Shown here piece by piece: positions 33,402 through 42,075 of a stretch of 64,000 bases of DNA. Below the pieces are notes generated by a model that saw nothing but the letters and a program-made list of their open reading frames with translations, was not told the origin of the DNA and searched no databases. Made by a program: the position numbers and the translations under genes. The stretch spans positions 1-64,000 of the forward strand of contig NZ_JADOVH010000001.1 of NCBI RefSeq assembly GCF_015751965.1. Reading direction: 5' to 3'. The number at the start of each line of letters is the position of its first letter. The first letter of the stretch is position 1. The DNA is from Frigoribacterium sp. CG_9.8 (lineage in GTDB: Bacteria; Actinomycetota; Actinomycetes; Actinomycetales; Microbacteriaceae).

Positions 33402-35150
33402 CTACGAGCGGATCCAGACAGAGGTGTCTCCGGGTAGCAACCGCGTGTCGAAGGCCTCGGACGCCACGATGATCTCGCCAGCCGGGAGTGCCACCGCAGC
33501 GGCGCCAGTGTTGGCGATCACGGTGACGGAGCCATTGCGGAACGCGACCACGGCATCCGGGTAGCCGGTGAGCCACTCGATATCGCCGAGTCCGAGATCT
33601 GCTGCCGCCCGCTCGGCCAGCAGGGCACGGTAAAGCTCGAGAGTCGAGCCGACGACACCGCGCTGGCAGTCCCGGGCGTAGGGTGCCCAGTCTGCGGGCT
33701 GCGGGAGCCAACTCTTGCCGCTGTCACCGAACCCGTAGGACGGCGAGTCGGCCTCCCAGGGGAGCGGAACGCGGCATCCGTCCCGCCCGTATCGCTCGCC
33801 GTTGGTGCGGAACCAGGTTGGATCCTGTCTGGCATCATCGGGAAGGTCGATGACCTCGGGGAGGCCGAGTTCCTCGCCCTGATACACGTAGGCGCTTCCG
33901 GGAAGCGCGAGCATGAGAGTGGTGGCGGCGCGGGCTCGACGCAGGCCGAGCGCACGCTCCGGCTGCCCGGGCGACCGCGGCCCGATTCCGTGGCCCTGCG
34001 GATTTTCTGCGGTGAGCGCGAGGCGTGAGGCATGCCGCACGACGTCGTGATTCGACAGCACCCACGTGCTCGGGGCACCCACTCCGGTGAATGCGGTGAG
34101 CGATGAATTTATGACCGCCCGCATGGTCGGGCCGCTCCAGGGCGTCTCGAGATAGGAAAAATTGAAGGCCTGGTGCATCTCGTCCGGGCGCACCCAGCGC
34201 GCGAGCGTGGTGAGCGGCTCCACCCAGGCCTCGGCACACAGCACGCGGTCACCCTCGTATTCCTCGAGAACAGAATGCCAGTCGCGATAGATCTCGTGCA
34301 CGCCGTCTTGCGCCCAGTAGGGCGGTGTGGAGGGTTCTGTGCCGGCGTGCGCGCCGATCTCCGGCTCCAGGCCGAGAGAGCCGCTACCACCCATGCTGCC
34401 GCCATCGGCCGGCGGCGTGTAGTCGGGAAGCCCTGCCGCCTTGATTAGACCGTGGGCGACATCCACTCGGAAACCGTCGACGCCACGATCGAGCCAGAAG
34501 CGCAGGATGTCGCGAAACTTTTCGCGCACCCACGGGTTTTGCCAGTTGAGGTCGGGCTGGGAAGGGTCGAAGAGGTGCAGATACCACTGGCCTGCTGTGC
34601 CGTCGGCGTTCGTGAGTCGGCTCCAGGCCGGCCCGCCGAATACGGATTCCCAGTTGTTGGGCGGCAACTCGCCATCGGTTCCGGTGCCCTCGCTGAACAT
34701 GTAGCGGTCACGTTCGGGACTTCCCGCCGGCGACACGAGGGCGGCCTGGAACCAGGCGTGCTGGTCGGAGGAGTGGTTAGGCACGAGGTCGACGATGAGC
34801 TTGAGGCCGAGTTCGTGTGCCCGCGCTTGGAGGGCATCAAAATCGGCAAGGGTGCCGAAGATCGGATCGACGTCGCAGTAGTCGGCCACGTCGTATCCGG
34901 CGTCTTTCTGCGGCGAGGTGTAGAACGGCGAGAGCCAGATCGCGTCCACTCCGAGTTCAACCAGCGCGGGCATCCGCTCGGTGATGCCGATGAGGTCGCC
35001 GAGCCCGTCATCACCCATGCCGTCGGCAAAGGACCGTGGATAGATCTGGTAAATCACAGCGGAGCGCCACCACTCGGATCCAGAAGAACGAAAGGGGACA
35101 ACGGATGCGGGGGCGGGCGCAGATATACCCTGCAGAGTGTCGGAGTTCAT
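33402..35150 (-). CDS. GH13 alpha-glucosidase
   Basis: Cytosolic glycoside hydrolase of 582 aa acting on malto- or isomalto-oligosaccharides. The four conserved regions are clear: 'LIVDLVPNHSSDQHAWF' (I), 'GFRVDVAHGLIKA' with nucleophile Asp (II), 'LCAEAWVEPL' with acid/base Glu (III) and 'LSNHDVVRHA' (IV). N-terminal 'WWRSAVIYQIYPRSFAD' starts the barrel. I cannot decide between alpha-1,4 and alpha-1,6 preference. No transporter or regulator gene is next to it. Confidence 0.93.
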   Translation of the reverse strand: MNSDTLQGISAPAPASVVPFRSSGSEWWRSAVIYQIYPRSFADGMGDDGLGDLIGITERMPALVELGVDAIWLSPFYTSPQKDAGYDVADYCDVDPIFGTLADFDALQARAHELGLKLIVDLVPNHSSDQHAWFQAALVSPAGSPERDRYMFSEGTGTDGELPPNNWESVFGGPAWSRLTNADGTAGQWYLHLFDPSQPDLNWQNPWVREKFRDILRFWLDRGVDGFRVDVAHGLIKAAGLPDYTPPADGGSMGGSGSLGLEPEIGAHAGTEPSTPPYWAQDGVHEIYRDWHSVLEEYEGDRVLCAEAWVEPLTTLARWVRPDEMHQAFNFSYLETPWSGPTMRAVINSSLTAFTGVGAPSTWVLSNHDVVRHASRLALTAENPQGHGIGPRSPGQPERALGLRRARAATTLMLALPGSAYVYQGEELGLPEVIDLPDDARQDPTWFRTNGERYGRDGCRVPLPWEADSPSYGFGDSGKSWLPQPADWAPYARDCQRGVVGSTLELYRALLAERAAADLGLGDIEWLTGYPDAVVAFRNGSVTVIANTGAAAVALPAGEIIVASEAFDTRLLPGDTSVWIRS

Positions 35151-35283
35151 TCGAAAACCCTATTGCATCACCAACAGACAACGTGCGGATCGAGGTGCGG
35201 ACGGATGCTAGTCTCGTGTGGTGCCGGGCGGCGCCATATTGTTCGAACTGCATGCCGCCAGTTGTGCGTGATTGACAGGTCAC

Positions 35284-35355
<72 letters not shown>

Positions 35356-35381
35356 CTCGCAGCCCCATTCGGCGGCGTCCC

Positions 35382-35455
35382 GGCGGGGTAGCTCAGGTGG
35401 TTAGAGCACACGGCTCATAATCGTGGTGTCGCGGGTTCAAGTCCCGCTCCCGCTA
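35382..35455 (+). tRNA. tRNA-Met (CAU), elongator; apparent integration site
   Basis: GGCGGGG/TCCCGCT acceptor stem, anticodon CAT at 35416-35418 in loop CTCATAA, T-arm GCGGG TTCAAGT CCCGC. CCA is not encoded. An integrase remnant on the other strand ends inside this gene, so its 3' half is the likely attachment core of the neighbouring island. Confidence 0.95.
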
Positions 35456-35792
35456 CATCCCATTGTCTGTATGGACAAATGGTCATCAGCGAGAGATGGT
35501 CGTCCCCATTTGTTGGGCTTCTGACCACATTTGAAGGGATAGTGGCCTCATTCAGGCGCACTGCAACTGTGTTGAGATCGTCATCGAAGAGATCTGCATA
35601 GGTATCCAAGGTCATTTCCGCTGATGCATGACCAAGCATTTTTTGGACCGCCTTCACGTTCGCGCCTGCGGAAATAGCTAGGCTCGCAGCGGTGTGTCTG
35701 AGGTCGTGAATCGTCATCTGCGGCAAAGACGCAGATTTAAGCGCCCGATCGGACCACGACCACGGCTTAATCGTGGGGGTAATGGGGAAAGC
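35415..35792 (-). pseudogene. Tyrosine recombinase (integrase), C-terminal remnant
   Basis: Only the end of the catalytic domain remains: 'MTIHDLRHTAASLAISAG' (HxLRH), 'QKMLGHASAEMTLDTYADLF' (His/Trp position and the nucleophile Tyr). The N-terminal and first catalytic Arg parts are missing; the frame is cut at 35793 by the left end of the IS3 element and does not continue beyond its right end, so sequence was deleted too. The reading frame runs into the tRNA-Met gene. It marks a former integrated element. Confidence 0.85.
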
Positions 35793-35816
35793 TGAACCGT
35801 CCCGGTTTTCATGCCG
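35793..35816 (+). repeat. Left inverted repeat of the IS3 element
   Basis: 24-bp end starting TGAACCGTCCCGG; pairs with 37124-37147 with two mismatches. Confidence 0.85.
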
Positions 35817-36765
35817 CCGTTTTGTTGGCGGCGTCACCGGTTGATGCGCCGTGTCTTTGAGCGTAGTAGTTCCGCTCGTACTCCTCGGGTGGGATGTTCC
35901 CGAGGTAGCCGTGGAGTCGTTCGTTGTTATACCAAGTCACCCACTCGAAGGTGATCTCCTCAACATCCGTGATCGTCTTGAGCGGACCAACACGGAAGGG
36001 TGAATTCTTCGCGATAGCTTCGTTCTTGAACAGCCCCATCACGGTCTCAGCGGCCGCGTTATCGTATGCGTCGCCGACCGATCCGATCGACGCGGTGAGG
36101 CCCTCGAGGGCCACGGTCTCGGTGAATCTGACTGATGTGTATTGGGACCCGGCATCGCTGTGATGGATCATCCCAGGCTCGATCGGGCGGCTCGTTTGAT
36201 CGCGCCGCCACAACGCCATCCGCAGGCATGCCTCCACGAAGCTGGTGTCTTTCACCGTGGAGACCTGCCAGCCGACGATCGCCCTCGAGAACAGGTCGAT
36301 CGCGAACGCCACATAGACGAACCCGGCCCAGGCGGCGACATAGGTGAAGTCGGTCACCCAGGAATGGTTCGGGAACGGGGCGGTGAAGTCCCGGTTCAGC
36401 AGATCACCGGCGCGTTTGCCATCCTTCGCAGGGACCGTGGTCCTGGTTTTCCTGCCGCGGACCAGTCCGTTCATCCCGGCCAGACGCATGAGACGGTCGA
36501 CCGTGTGCTTAGACACTCCGGGGAACCCGTTGCGGGACAGCCACGCCGTCATCTTCCGCCGCCCATAGAGGACCTCGGGTTTGGGCCGGCCCTTCGCGTC
36601 CCGCTGGTGGAGCCGGTGGAACACGTCGAGGATTCCGGCGTCGCTGAACGCGCGCGGCGGCGCGGCACGTCTCTTCCACGCCCGATATGTTCGCGCAGCG
36701 ACCCGGACGCCCTGCATGCGCAGGACCTCACAGGCCGACTCGACCGCGCGACCATCCGCTTTCAT
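35809..36765 (-). CDS. IS3-family transposase OrfB (DDE integrase domain)
   Basis: The catalytic part of the transposase. DDE residues are visible: 'HSWVTDFTYVAAWAGF' (D), 'MIHHSDAGSQYTS' (D) and 'DNAAAETVMGLFKNE' (E), with the C-terminal 'WYNNERLHGYLG' signature. The frame is open upstream of the ATG at 36765 in the -1 frame relative to orfA ('VAFIDQ' precedes the Met), so the active enzyme is expected as an OrfAB fusion by programmed frameshift. The stop lies inside the left inverted repeat region. Confidence 0.92.
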   Translation of the reverse strand: MKADGRAVESACEVLRMQGVRVAARTYRAWKRRAAPPRAFSDAGILDVFHRLHQRDAKGRPKPEVLYGRRKMTAWLSRNGFPGVSKHTVDRLMRLAGMNGLVRGRKTRTTVPAKDGKRAGDLLNRDFTAPFPNHSWVTDFTYVAAWAGFVYVAFAIDLFSRAIVGWQVSTVKDTSFVEACLRMALWRRDQTSRPIEPGMIHHSDAGSQYTSVRFTETVALEGLTASIGSVGDAYDNAAAETVMGLFKNEAIAKNSPFRVGPLKTITDVEEITFEWVTWYNNERLHGYLGNIPPEEYERNYYAQRHGASTGDAANKTAA

Positions 36766-36782
36766 CTGGTCGATGAACGCGA

Positions 36783-37097
36783 CTATCCGTGGCGGCGAGG
36801 GTCGAGTTCCCTCGCGAAGAAAGACGCAGCAGCTTTGAGGATCTCGTTTGTCTCTTTCAACTCACGAACCTCCTTCTTCAGCCGGCGTATCTCCTCCAGC
36901 TCCACGCTCGAGGGCCCCGACTTCGTCCCGGCATCGACTTGAGCCTGCCGAACCCACTTCCGCAGCGTCTCCGGACCCACGTTCAACTTCTCACCCAAGT
37001 CTCGGCATGCTGCCCACGGGGACGGGTAATCAGGCAGACGATCCAGGGCCATCCGGGTCGCACGCTGACGAACCTCGAGGGGATATTTGTTGGGCAT
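36783..37097 (-). CDS. IS3-family transposase OrfA (HTH and leucine zipper)
   Basis: 104-residue DNA-binding part: 'YPLEVRQRATRMALDRLPD' leads into an HTH with 'LGEKLNVGPETLRKWVRQA', followed by a coiled coil ('ELEEIRRLKKEVRELKETNE') and the usual end 'ILKAAASFFARELD'. AAAGGA lies 6 nt before the ATG at 37097. The stop at 36783 is where the -1 frameshift into orfB must have already occurred. Confidence 0.92.
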   Translation of the reverse strand: MPNKYPLEVRQRATRMALDRLPDYPSPWAACRDLGEKLNVGPETLRKWVRQAQVDAGTKSGPSSVELEEIRRLKKEVRELKETNEILKAAASFFARELDPRRHG

Positions 37098-37123
37098 AAC
37101 CAAATCCTTTCAAAGAAAGAAAA

Positions 37124-37147
37124 CGGCACGAAACCCGGGACGGTTCA
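37124..37147 (-). repeat. Right inverted repeat of the IS3 element
   Basis: Reads TGAACCGTCCCGGG on the minus strand; 22 of 24 positions match the left end. Confidence 0.85.
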
Positions 37148-37278
37148 CTGTCTCGGCGGCCGCGCTGTCGTATGCGTCGCCGACGGATCCGATCGACGCG
37201 GTCAGACCTTCGAGGGCAACGGTCTCGGTGAAACGGATGGATGTGTATTGGGATCCGGCGTCCGAATTAAGCCAAATT
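37148..37278 (-). pseudogene. Fragment of a second, related IS3 orfB
   Basis: The minus strand encodes 'SDAGSQYTSIRFTETVALEG' followed by 'LTASIGSVGDAYDSAAAET', nearly identical to the same part of the adjacent complete OrfB. It is cut on one side by the IS right end and on the other, precisely at the second catalytic Asp motif, by a palindromic junction. Confidence 0.8.
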
Positions 37279-37286
37279 CGGCTTAA
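37267..37286. repeat. Palindromic junction between two inverted transposase fragments
   Basis: TTAAGCC (37267-37273) - AAATTC - GGCTTAA (37280-37286). On each side a transposase fragment begins with the codons Leu-Asn-Ser-Asp, reading outwards in opposite directions. Confidence 0.75.
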
Positions 37287-37587
37287 CAGCGACCGCGGCT
37301 CCCAATTCCGCTCCAACGCGTTCGTGCGGGTGTTGAAGAACAACGGCATCACCGAGTCGATGGGCCGCGTCGGCGCGTGCGGCGACAACGCCGCGATGGA
37401 GTCATTCTTCGCCCTCCTGCAGAAGAACGTCCTCGACCGGCAACGATGGTCGACCCGGGAAGAACTACGCCTCGCGATCGTGGTCTGGACCGAGAAGACC
37501 CACCACCGGAAGTGTCGACAACGCCGCCTCGGTAAGCTCACCCCGATCGAGTTTGAGACCATAAACATGGTCCTCAACGCCGCATAA
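37279..37587 (+). pseudogene. C-terminal fragment of a third IS3-family transposase
   Basis: On the + strand the frame reads 'SDRGSQFRSNAFVRVL', 'NGITESMGRVGACGDNAAME' with the DDE Glu near 'MESFFALLQKNV', and ends 'KLTPIEFETINMVLNAA', a different IS3 subgroup from the complete element. The first ~two thirds are missing. Confidence 0.8.
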
Positions 37588-37612
37588 AACCACTAACCCA
37601 ACGAGTCAACTG

Positions 37613-38402
<790 letters not shown>

Positions 38403-38475
38403 CCGGTGAGGCCGACATCCGTCCGGGCTGTTGGCCGCCAACGGGCATCGGAAGGTGCCGAGAAAGGAGCCGGCC

Positions 38476-38643
38476 ATGTGCCGAGCTGTGACATGCCGCA
38501 CGTGCGGGAAGACGACCTGGGCGGGCTGTGGCCAGCACGTCGACCAAGTGATGCGTGCTGTCCCGAACGCGCAGCGCTGCCCAGGCCACGAGAACAAGCC
38601 GTCGACCGGGTTCTTCGCAAGGCTGTTCAGGATCGAGAGATGA
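38476..38643 (+). CDS. Small Cys-rich putative zinc-ribbon protein, 55 aa
   Basis: 'MCRAVTCRTCGKTTWAGCGQ' gives five Cys in the first 18 residues, with a sixth in 'VPNAQRCPGHENK'; this looks like a zinc ribbon or redox-active knuckle. The end (FFARLFRIER) is amphipathic and basic. AAAGGAG at 38463-38469 gives an excellent ribosome site. I have the impression that similar short proteins accompany rhodanese/TauE genes elsewhere, but I cannot verify it. Function unknown. Confidence 0.75.
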   Translation: MCRAVTCRTCGKTTWAGCGQHVDQVMRAVPNAQRCPGHENKPSTGFFARLFRIER

Positions 38644-38686
38644 CTTATACCCGAATAGTCCTCATCGCCCAACAGCGCGTCTGATC

Positions 38687-39436
38687 GTGTTCGCAGGGAT
38701 TATTGGTTTCGGCCTCCTCGTCGGGGCGGTGCTCGGCTTGGTCGGTGCCGGCGGAGCGATCATCGCTGTGCCCGCATTGGTCTACGTCCTCGGAGTCCCG
38801 GTATCCGAGGCGATATCGACGTCGCTGGTGATGGCAGCATCCTCATCGGTCGCGGCCGTCGTCCCGCGCCTCCGAGGCGGCGTGGATTGGCGGATCGCCG
38901 CCGCGGTCGGTACCGCTGGCATCCCGGCTGCGTTCGTGGGGACCGCCGTCAACCAGCTACTTCCGCAGCACGTTGTCCTGCTCGCGTTCGCGCTGCTCAT
39001 GATCGCGGCCGGTATCCAAATGCTCCGGCCCCGCCCGCAAGGGCCGCAGCTGCCCGAACGTAGACCCCGATGGGTGCTCCATGCGGTACTCGTCGGTGTG
39101 GGTGCCGGCTTCCTCACGGGCCTGCTCGGTGTCGGTGGCGGGTTCGTGATCGTGCCCGCACTGGTGCTGCTGCTCGGCCTTCCGATCGGCGCTGCGATCG
39201 GAACGGCGCTGCTCATCACTATCGTCAACTCCACCGCAGGATTCCTGGCTCACGCCAGCTCAGGAAGCGTCGACTGGGCTATCACCCTGACATTCGCCAT
39301 CCCCGCCTTCATCGCCTCCCTCGTCGCCGCCCGCTTCGCAACCAGGATCACCGGCCGTGCGCTCCAGAGAATGTTCGCTGCGCTGGTTCTCGTGGTCGCC
39401 GCGATCACTATCGCCCGAACGGTGCTCGCCTGCTGA
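38687..39436 (+). CDS. TauE/SafE-family sulfite/thiosulfate exporter
   Basis: A 249-residue membrane protein with about eight helices in two TauE halves; the repeated Gly-rich motifs are 'LGLVGAGGAIIAVPALVYVL' and 'TGLLGVGGGFVIVPALVLLL'. It likely exports sulfite or another sulfur anion made by persulfide oxidation. GTG 38687 is the first start before the first helix; the longer upstream frame overlaps the Cys-rich gene. It is the last gene of the regulator operon. Confidence 0.9.
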   Translation: MFAGIIGFGLLVGAVLGLVGAGGAIIAVPALVYVLGVPVSEAISTSLVMAASSSVAAVVPRLRGGVDWRIAAAVGTAGIPAAFVGTAVNQLLPQHVVLLAFALLMIAAGIQMLRPRPQGPQLPERRPRWVLHAVLVGVGAGFLTGLLGVGGGFVIVPALVLLLGLPIGAAIGTALLITIVNSTAGFLAHASSGSVDWAITLTFAIPAFIASLVAARFATRITGRALQRMFAALVLVVAAITIARTVLAC

Positions 39437-39466
39437 AGGGAGAGGCCCTCGATACCGGGGACGGTG

Positions 39467-39500
39467 GCGGTGGCGTCATCGTCATCGTCATCGCCACCGC
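39467..39500 (+). terminator. Hairpin after the TauE gene
   Basis: GCGGTGGCG (39467-39475) pairs perfectly with CGCCACCGC (39492-39500) around a loop of TCA/TCG trinucleotide repeats. There is no T tract, so termination is uncertain. Confidence 0.4.
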
Positions 39501-39585
39501 ATCGAGAGTTGTCCTGCCCGGGAACTTTCGTCGACATCAAAATTTTGATCGGCTAAGGGTTCGCCAGACCGCCTGCCCTCTGTAT

Positions 39586-39613
39586 TTGTTTGGCATTCTC
39601 AGTCTGTTAGATA
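39586..39613 (+). promoter_or_regulatory. Promoter of the SHOCT-multicopper oxidase-DUF302 operon
   Basis: TTGTTT (39586-39591) and TAGATA (39608-39613) with a 16-bp spacer resemble a vegetative promoter; the -10 overlaps operator 2. Confidence 0.5.
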
Positions 39614-39626
39614 CCTAGGGGGGTAT
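39611..39626. promoter_or_regulatory. CsoR/CstR-type operator 2
   Basis: ATACCTAGGGGGGTAT has the same ATACC/GGTAT half-sites and 16-bp length as operator 1, and overlaps the -10 of the downstream operon. Confidence 0.7.
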
Positions 39627-39675
39627 CCTGAAGTACCGTCTGAACTTAGTCGGTGAGAAACGAAGGAGATACCCA

Positions 39676-39939
39676 ATGATGTGGGGAGATAGTTTCGGGA
39701 TGGGGTCAGGGTGGATTTTCGGAGCCCTCATCGTGGTCGGTGTCGTTCTTCTGGTTGTCCTTCTTGTTCGAACGTCCGGCCGATCCCGACGAGATAACAC
39801 CGGTAGCGCTGCGGAGTCCCAGGCCGTGCGCGGTGCAGACAAGACGGCTCGACAAATCCTGGACGAGCGGTATGCGGCTGGAGATCTGAACACCGAGGAG
39901 TACACAGACCGTCTTCGCGTTCTCGGATCCGGTTCCTGA
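39676..39939 (+). CDS. SHOCT-domain membrane protein, 87 aa
   Basis: One membrane helix ('GALIVVGVVLLVVLLVRTSG') follows a short Met/Gly/Trp-rich N-terminus, and the C-terminal 30 residues are a SHOCT domain ('ARQILDERYAAGDLNTEEYT'). Such proteins often precede copper or heavy-metal efflux genes. GAAGGAG lies 7-10 nt before the ATG. Its TGA overlaps the next ATG (TGATG), coupling it to the multicopper oxidase. Confidence 0.88.
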   Translation: MMWGDSFGMGSGWIFGALIVVGVVLLVVLLVRTSGRSRRDNTGSAAESQAVRGADKTARQILDERYAAGDLNTEEYTDRLRVLGSGS

Positions 39940-41423
39940 TGGAACCGATCACCAGGCGCAACGCGCTCATGCTGGGCGGTGTCGGAGCCGCCGCGATAAT
40001 CGCCGGCGGCACAGGCCTCACCTCGGCCTGGAATTCAGGGCCCGGCCACGCCGCGGGCCCGGCGCTGTCCGAGCCGGAGATTTTGCGCAGCGCGAACGGA
40101 AGACTCTCCGTCCGACTCACCACGGCCGAAGCGAGAGTACCTATCTCGGGCACACCGGTGGCCGCGTTGACCTACAACGGCACCCTCCCCGGGCCCACTC
40201 TGATGGTGCGGGCCGGCGACCGGATAGCGGTTTCTTTAGAAAACCGGCTCCTCTCGGCAACGAATCTTCACACTCACGGTCTTCACGTCTCCCCACAGGG
40301 CAACAGCGACAACCCTCTGGTCATGATCCGCCCTGGCGAGACGTTCGACTACGAATTCCAGCTTCCCGACTCGCACCCGGCCGGGGTGTATTGGTATCAC
40401 CCACACCATCACGGGCTCGCCGCGGACCAGGTCTTCGGTGGCCTCTACGGCGCGATCATTGTGGAAGACTCCGCTCCCATCGAGACCACCCGTGAACGGA
40501 TACTGATCATTTCCGATATGAGTTTTGACTCCTCCGGACAGATCGCCCGGGCGACACAAATGGATCGGATGGCCGGGCGCGAGGGAAACATGGTCTTGGT
40601 CAACGGACAGGTCAACCCTGGACTGACTGCGAAGCCGGGCGAGCGAGAACGGTGGCGAGTGATCAACGCCTGCACGTCACGCTACGTGAAGCTTCGACTT
40701 GACGGCCAGAAACTTGAACTCCTCGGAAAAGACTCCGGTCGCTTCCGTTTCCCGGAACCGGTCGAGGAGGTGCTTCTTACTCCGGGCAATCGGGCGGATC
40801 TGCTGGTGACAGCATCGGCTGGAACATCCATCCTTCGCACTCTTTCCGCGGACCGTGGAAGCGCGGGAGCGATGATGGGCTCCCGCGCTTCGACCGACGC
40901 AAACCTAGCGACCCTCACCGTCGCTGGCGCTTCCGCAGCTGCCGTGCCAGCAGTCCCGCGCCAGCCGGCTCCCCGAGACCTGCGCGCGGCACCCCTGTCT
41001 GGTCGTCGCACGCTCACTCTCGCCATGGGTGGCGGCGGAATGGGTGGCGGCGGAATGGGCGGAAGCGGAATGGGCGGAATGGGCGCGGGCTCCGGAATGA
41101 TGGGTTTCACGATCGATGGAAAGTCCTTCGACCCGGCCCGGGTGGACACGGCTGTGGCAGCGGGTGCAATTGAAGAGTGGACCGTGCGCAACACCAGCCC
41201 GATGGACCACCCCTTCCATCTTCACGTGTGGCCCATGCAGCTCATCGAGCAGAGTGGCCGGAAAACAGCTACTCCGCTCTGGCAGGACGTGGTCAACGTT
41301 CCGGCGCGCAGCAGCGTGCGGGTCCGGATCGCCTTCGACGACTTCACCGGGAAAACCGTTTACCACTGCCACATCCTCGACCACGAAGACAACGGGATGA
41401 TGGGCCTGATCGAAGTCCGCTAA
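39939..41423 (+). CDS. Multicopper oxidase (copper-oxidase type, Tat-exported)
   Basis: 494-residue three-domain cupredoxin. 'ITRRNALMLGGVGAAAII' is a twin-arginine signal. The four copper motifs are 'NLHTHGLHVSP', 'YWYHPHHHGLAADQV', 'MDHPFHLHVWPMQL' and 'VYHCHILDHEDNGMMG' (HCHxxxHxxxxM, type 1 Met ligand). A Met/Gly-rich loop at ~360-388 (GGGMGGGGMGGSGMGG...) recalls CueO-like oxidases that use Cu(I). It probably oxidises cuprous ion outside the membrane. Confidence 0.93.
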   Translation: MEPITRRNALMLGGVGAAAIIAGGTGLTSAWNSGPGHAAGPALSEPEILRSANGRLSVRLTTAEARVPISGTPVAALTYNGTLPGPTLMVRAGDRIAVSLENRLLSATNLHTHGLHVSPQGNSDNPLVMIRPGETFDYEFQLPDSHPAGVYWYHPHHHGLAADQVFGGLYGAIIVEDSAPIETTRERILIISDMSFDSSGQIARATQMDRMAGREGNMVLVNGQVNPGLTAKPGERERWRVINACTSRYVKLRLDGQKLELLGKDSGRFRFPEPVEEVLLTPGNRADLLVTASAGTSILRTLSADRGSAGAMMGSRASTDANLATLTVAGASAAAVPAVPRQPAPRDLRAAPLSGRRTLTLAMGGGGMGGGGMGGSGMGGMGAGSGMMGFTIDGKSFDPARVDTAVAAGAIEEWTVRNTSPMDHPFHLHVWPMQLIEQSGRKTATPLWQDVVNVPARSSVRVRIAFDDFTGKTVYHCHILDHEDNGMMGLIEVR

Positions 41424-41478
41424 AACCCCGGCGCCGCGGCCCGTGCGCGCCTGAGAAAACCGATAGAGGAGCACAACA

Positions 41479-41889
41479 ATGAGTTACGCACACACCATCA
41501 CCGTCTCCCTGCCCTACGAAGAAGCTGTGATCCGCACCCGGGAAGCCCTCTCGGGGCAGGGCTTCGGAGTGCTGTCCGAAATCGATGTCCGTGCCACCCT
41601 TGAGACCAAACTCGGGTCCGATGCCGGGCAGAGCCTCGGCGACTACCTCATTCTGGGGGTCTGCAATCCTGCGCTCGCGCAGAAAGCTCTCGCCGCGGAC
41701 CCGGACATGGGACTGCTCCTGCCCTGCGACGTCGTCATCCGACGCGGGCCGGATGCCAGCACCACCGTCGTGCAGACCATCGATGCACAGACCATGGTGC
41801 AGCTGAGTGCCGCCCCGGCCGTCTCCGAAGTTGCCGCAGACGCCGACCAGAGGCTCCTCGCCGCCCTTAAAGAACTCGAAACCGCCTGA
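41479..41889 (+). CDS. DUF302-family protein, 136 aa
   Basis: 'YEEAVIRTREALSGQGFGVL' followed by 'ILGVCNPALAQKALAADPDM' and 'LLPCDVVIRRGPD' is the DUF302 fold, with conserved Cys residues near 62 and 82. Function unknown, though it recurs next to copper, thiosulfate and multicopper oxidase genes. GAGGAG lies 7 nt before the ATG. It is the last gene of this operon. Confidence 0.88.
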   Translation: MSYAHTITVSLPYEEAVIRTREALSGQGFGVLSEIDVRATLETKLGSDAGQSLGDYLILGVCNPALAQKALAADPDMGLLLPCDVVIRRGPDASTTVVQTIDAQTMVQLSAAPAVSEVAADADQRLLAALKELETA

Positions 41890-42075
41890 GACCCAGCCAA
41901 GATTCGGCCATGGGCCGACCGCGGAAAGGTCAGCACGGCCGAACGCGTTACAGAGATGTAGCCCGCCCGCCCACTGGCACGACGGTTCACGTCGTGCGGC
42001 TACCGTCGCGCACATGATCTCTGTCGCACGAAGGATCACTGTCGCGCAGCCCAGCCGCTCCTGCAGAATGGGGTA

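Larger units (their letters stand above)
35793..37147 (-). mobile_element. IS3-family insertion sequence, 1355 bp, complete
   Basis: The ends are 24-bp imperfect inverted repeats (22 of 24 match; 35793-35816 and 37124-37147, beginning TGAACCGTCCCGG). Two overlapping-type reading frames encode orfA and orfB, with orfB in the -1 frame. I see no matching 3-4 bp target duplication (AGC left, CTG right), consistent with recombination or deletion next to the second IS remnant. Confidence 0.88.

Noticed and set aside
36766-36810. orfA/orfB break as a disabled transposase
   Set aside because: The -1 frame relation is the normal programmed frameshift arrangement of IS3 elements; both halves and both ends are intact.
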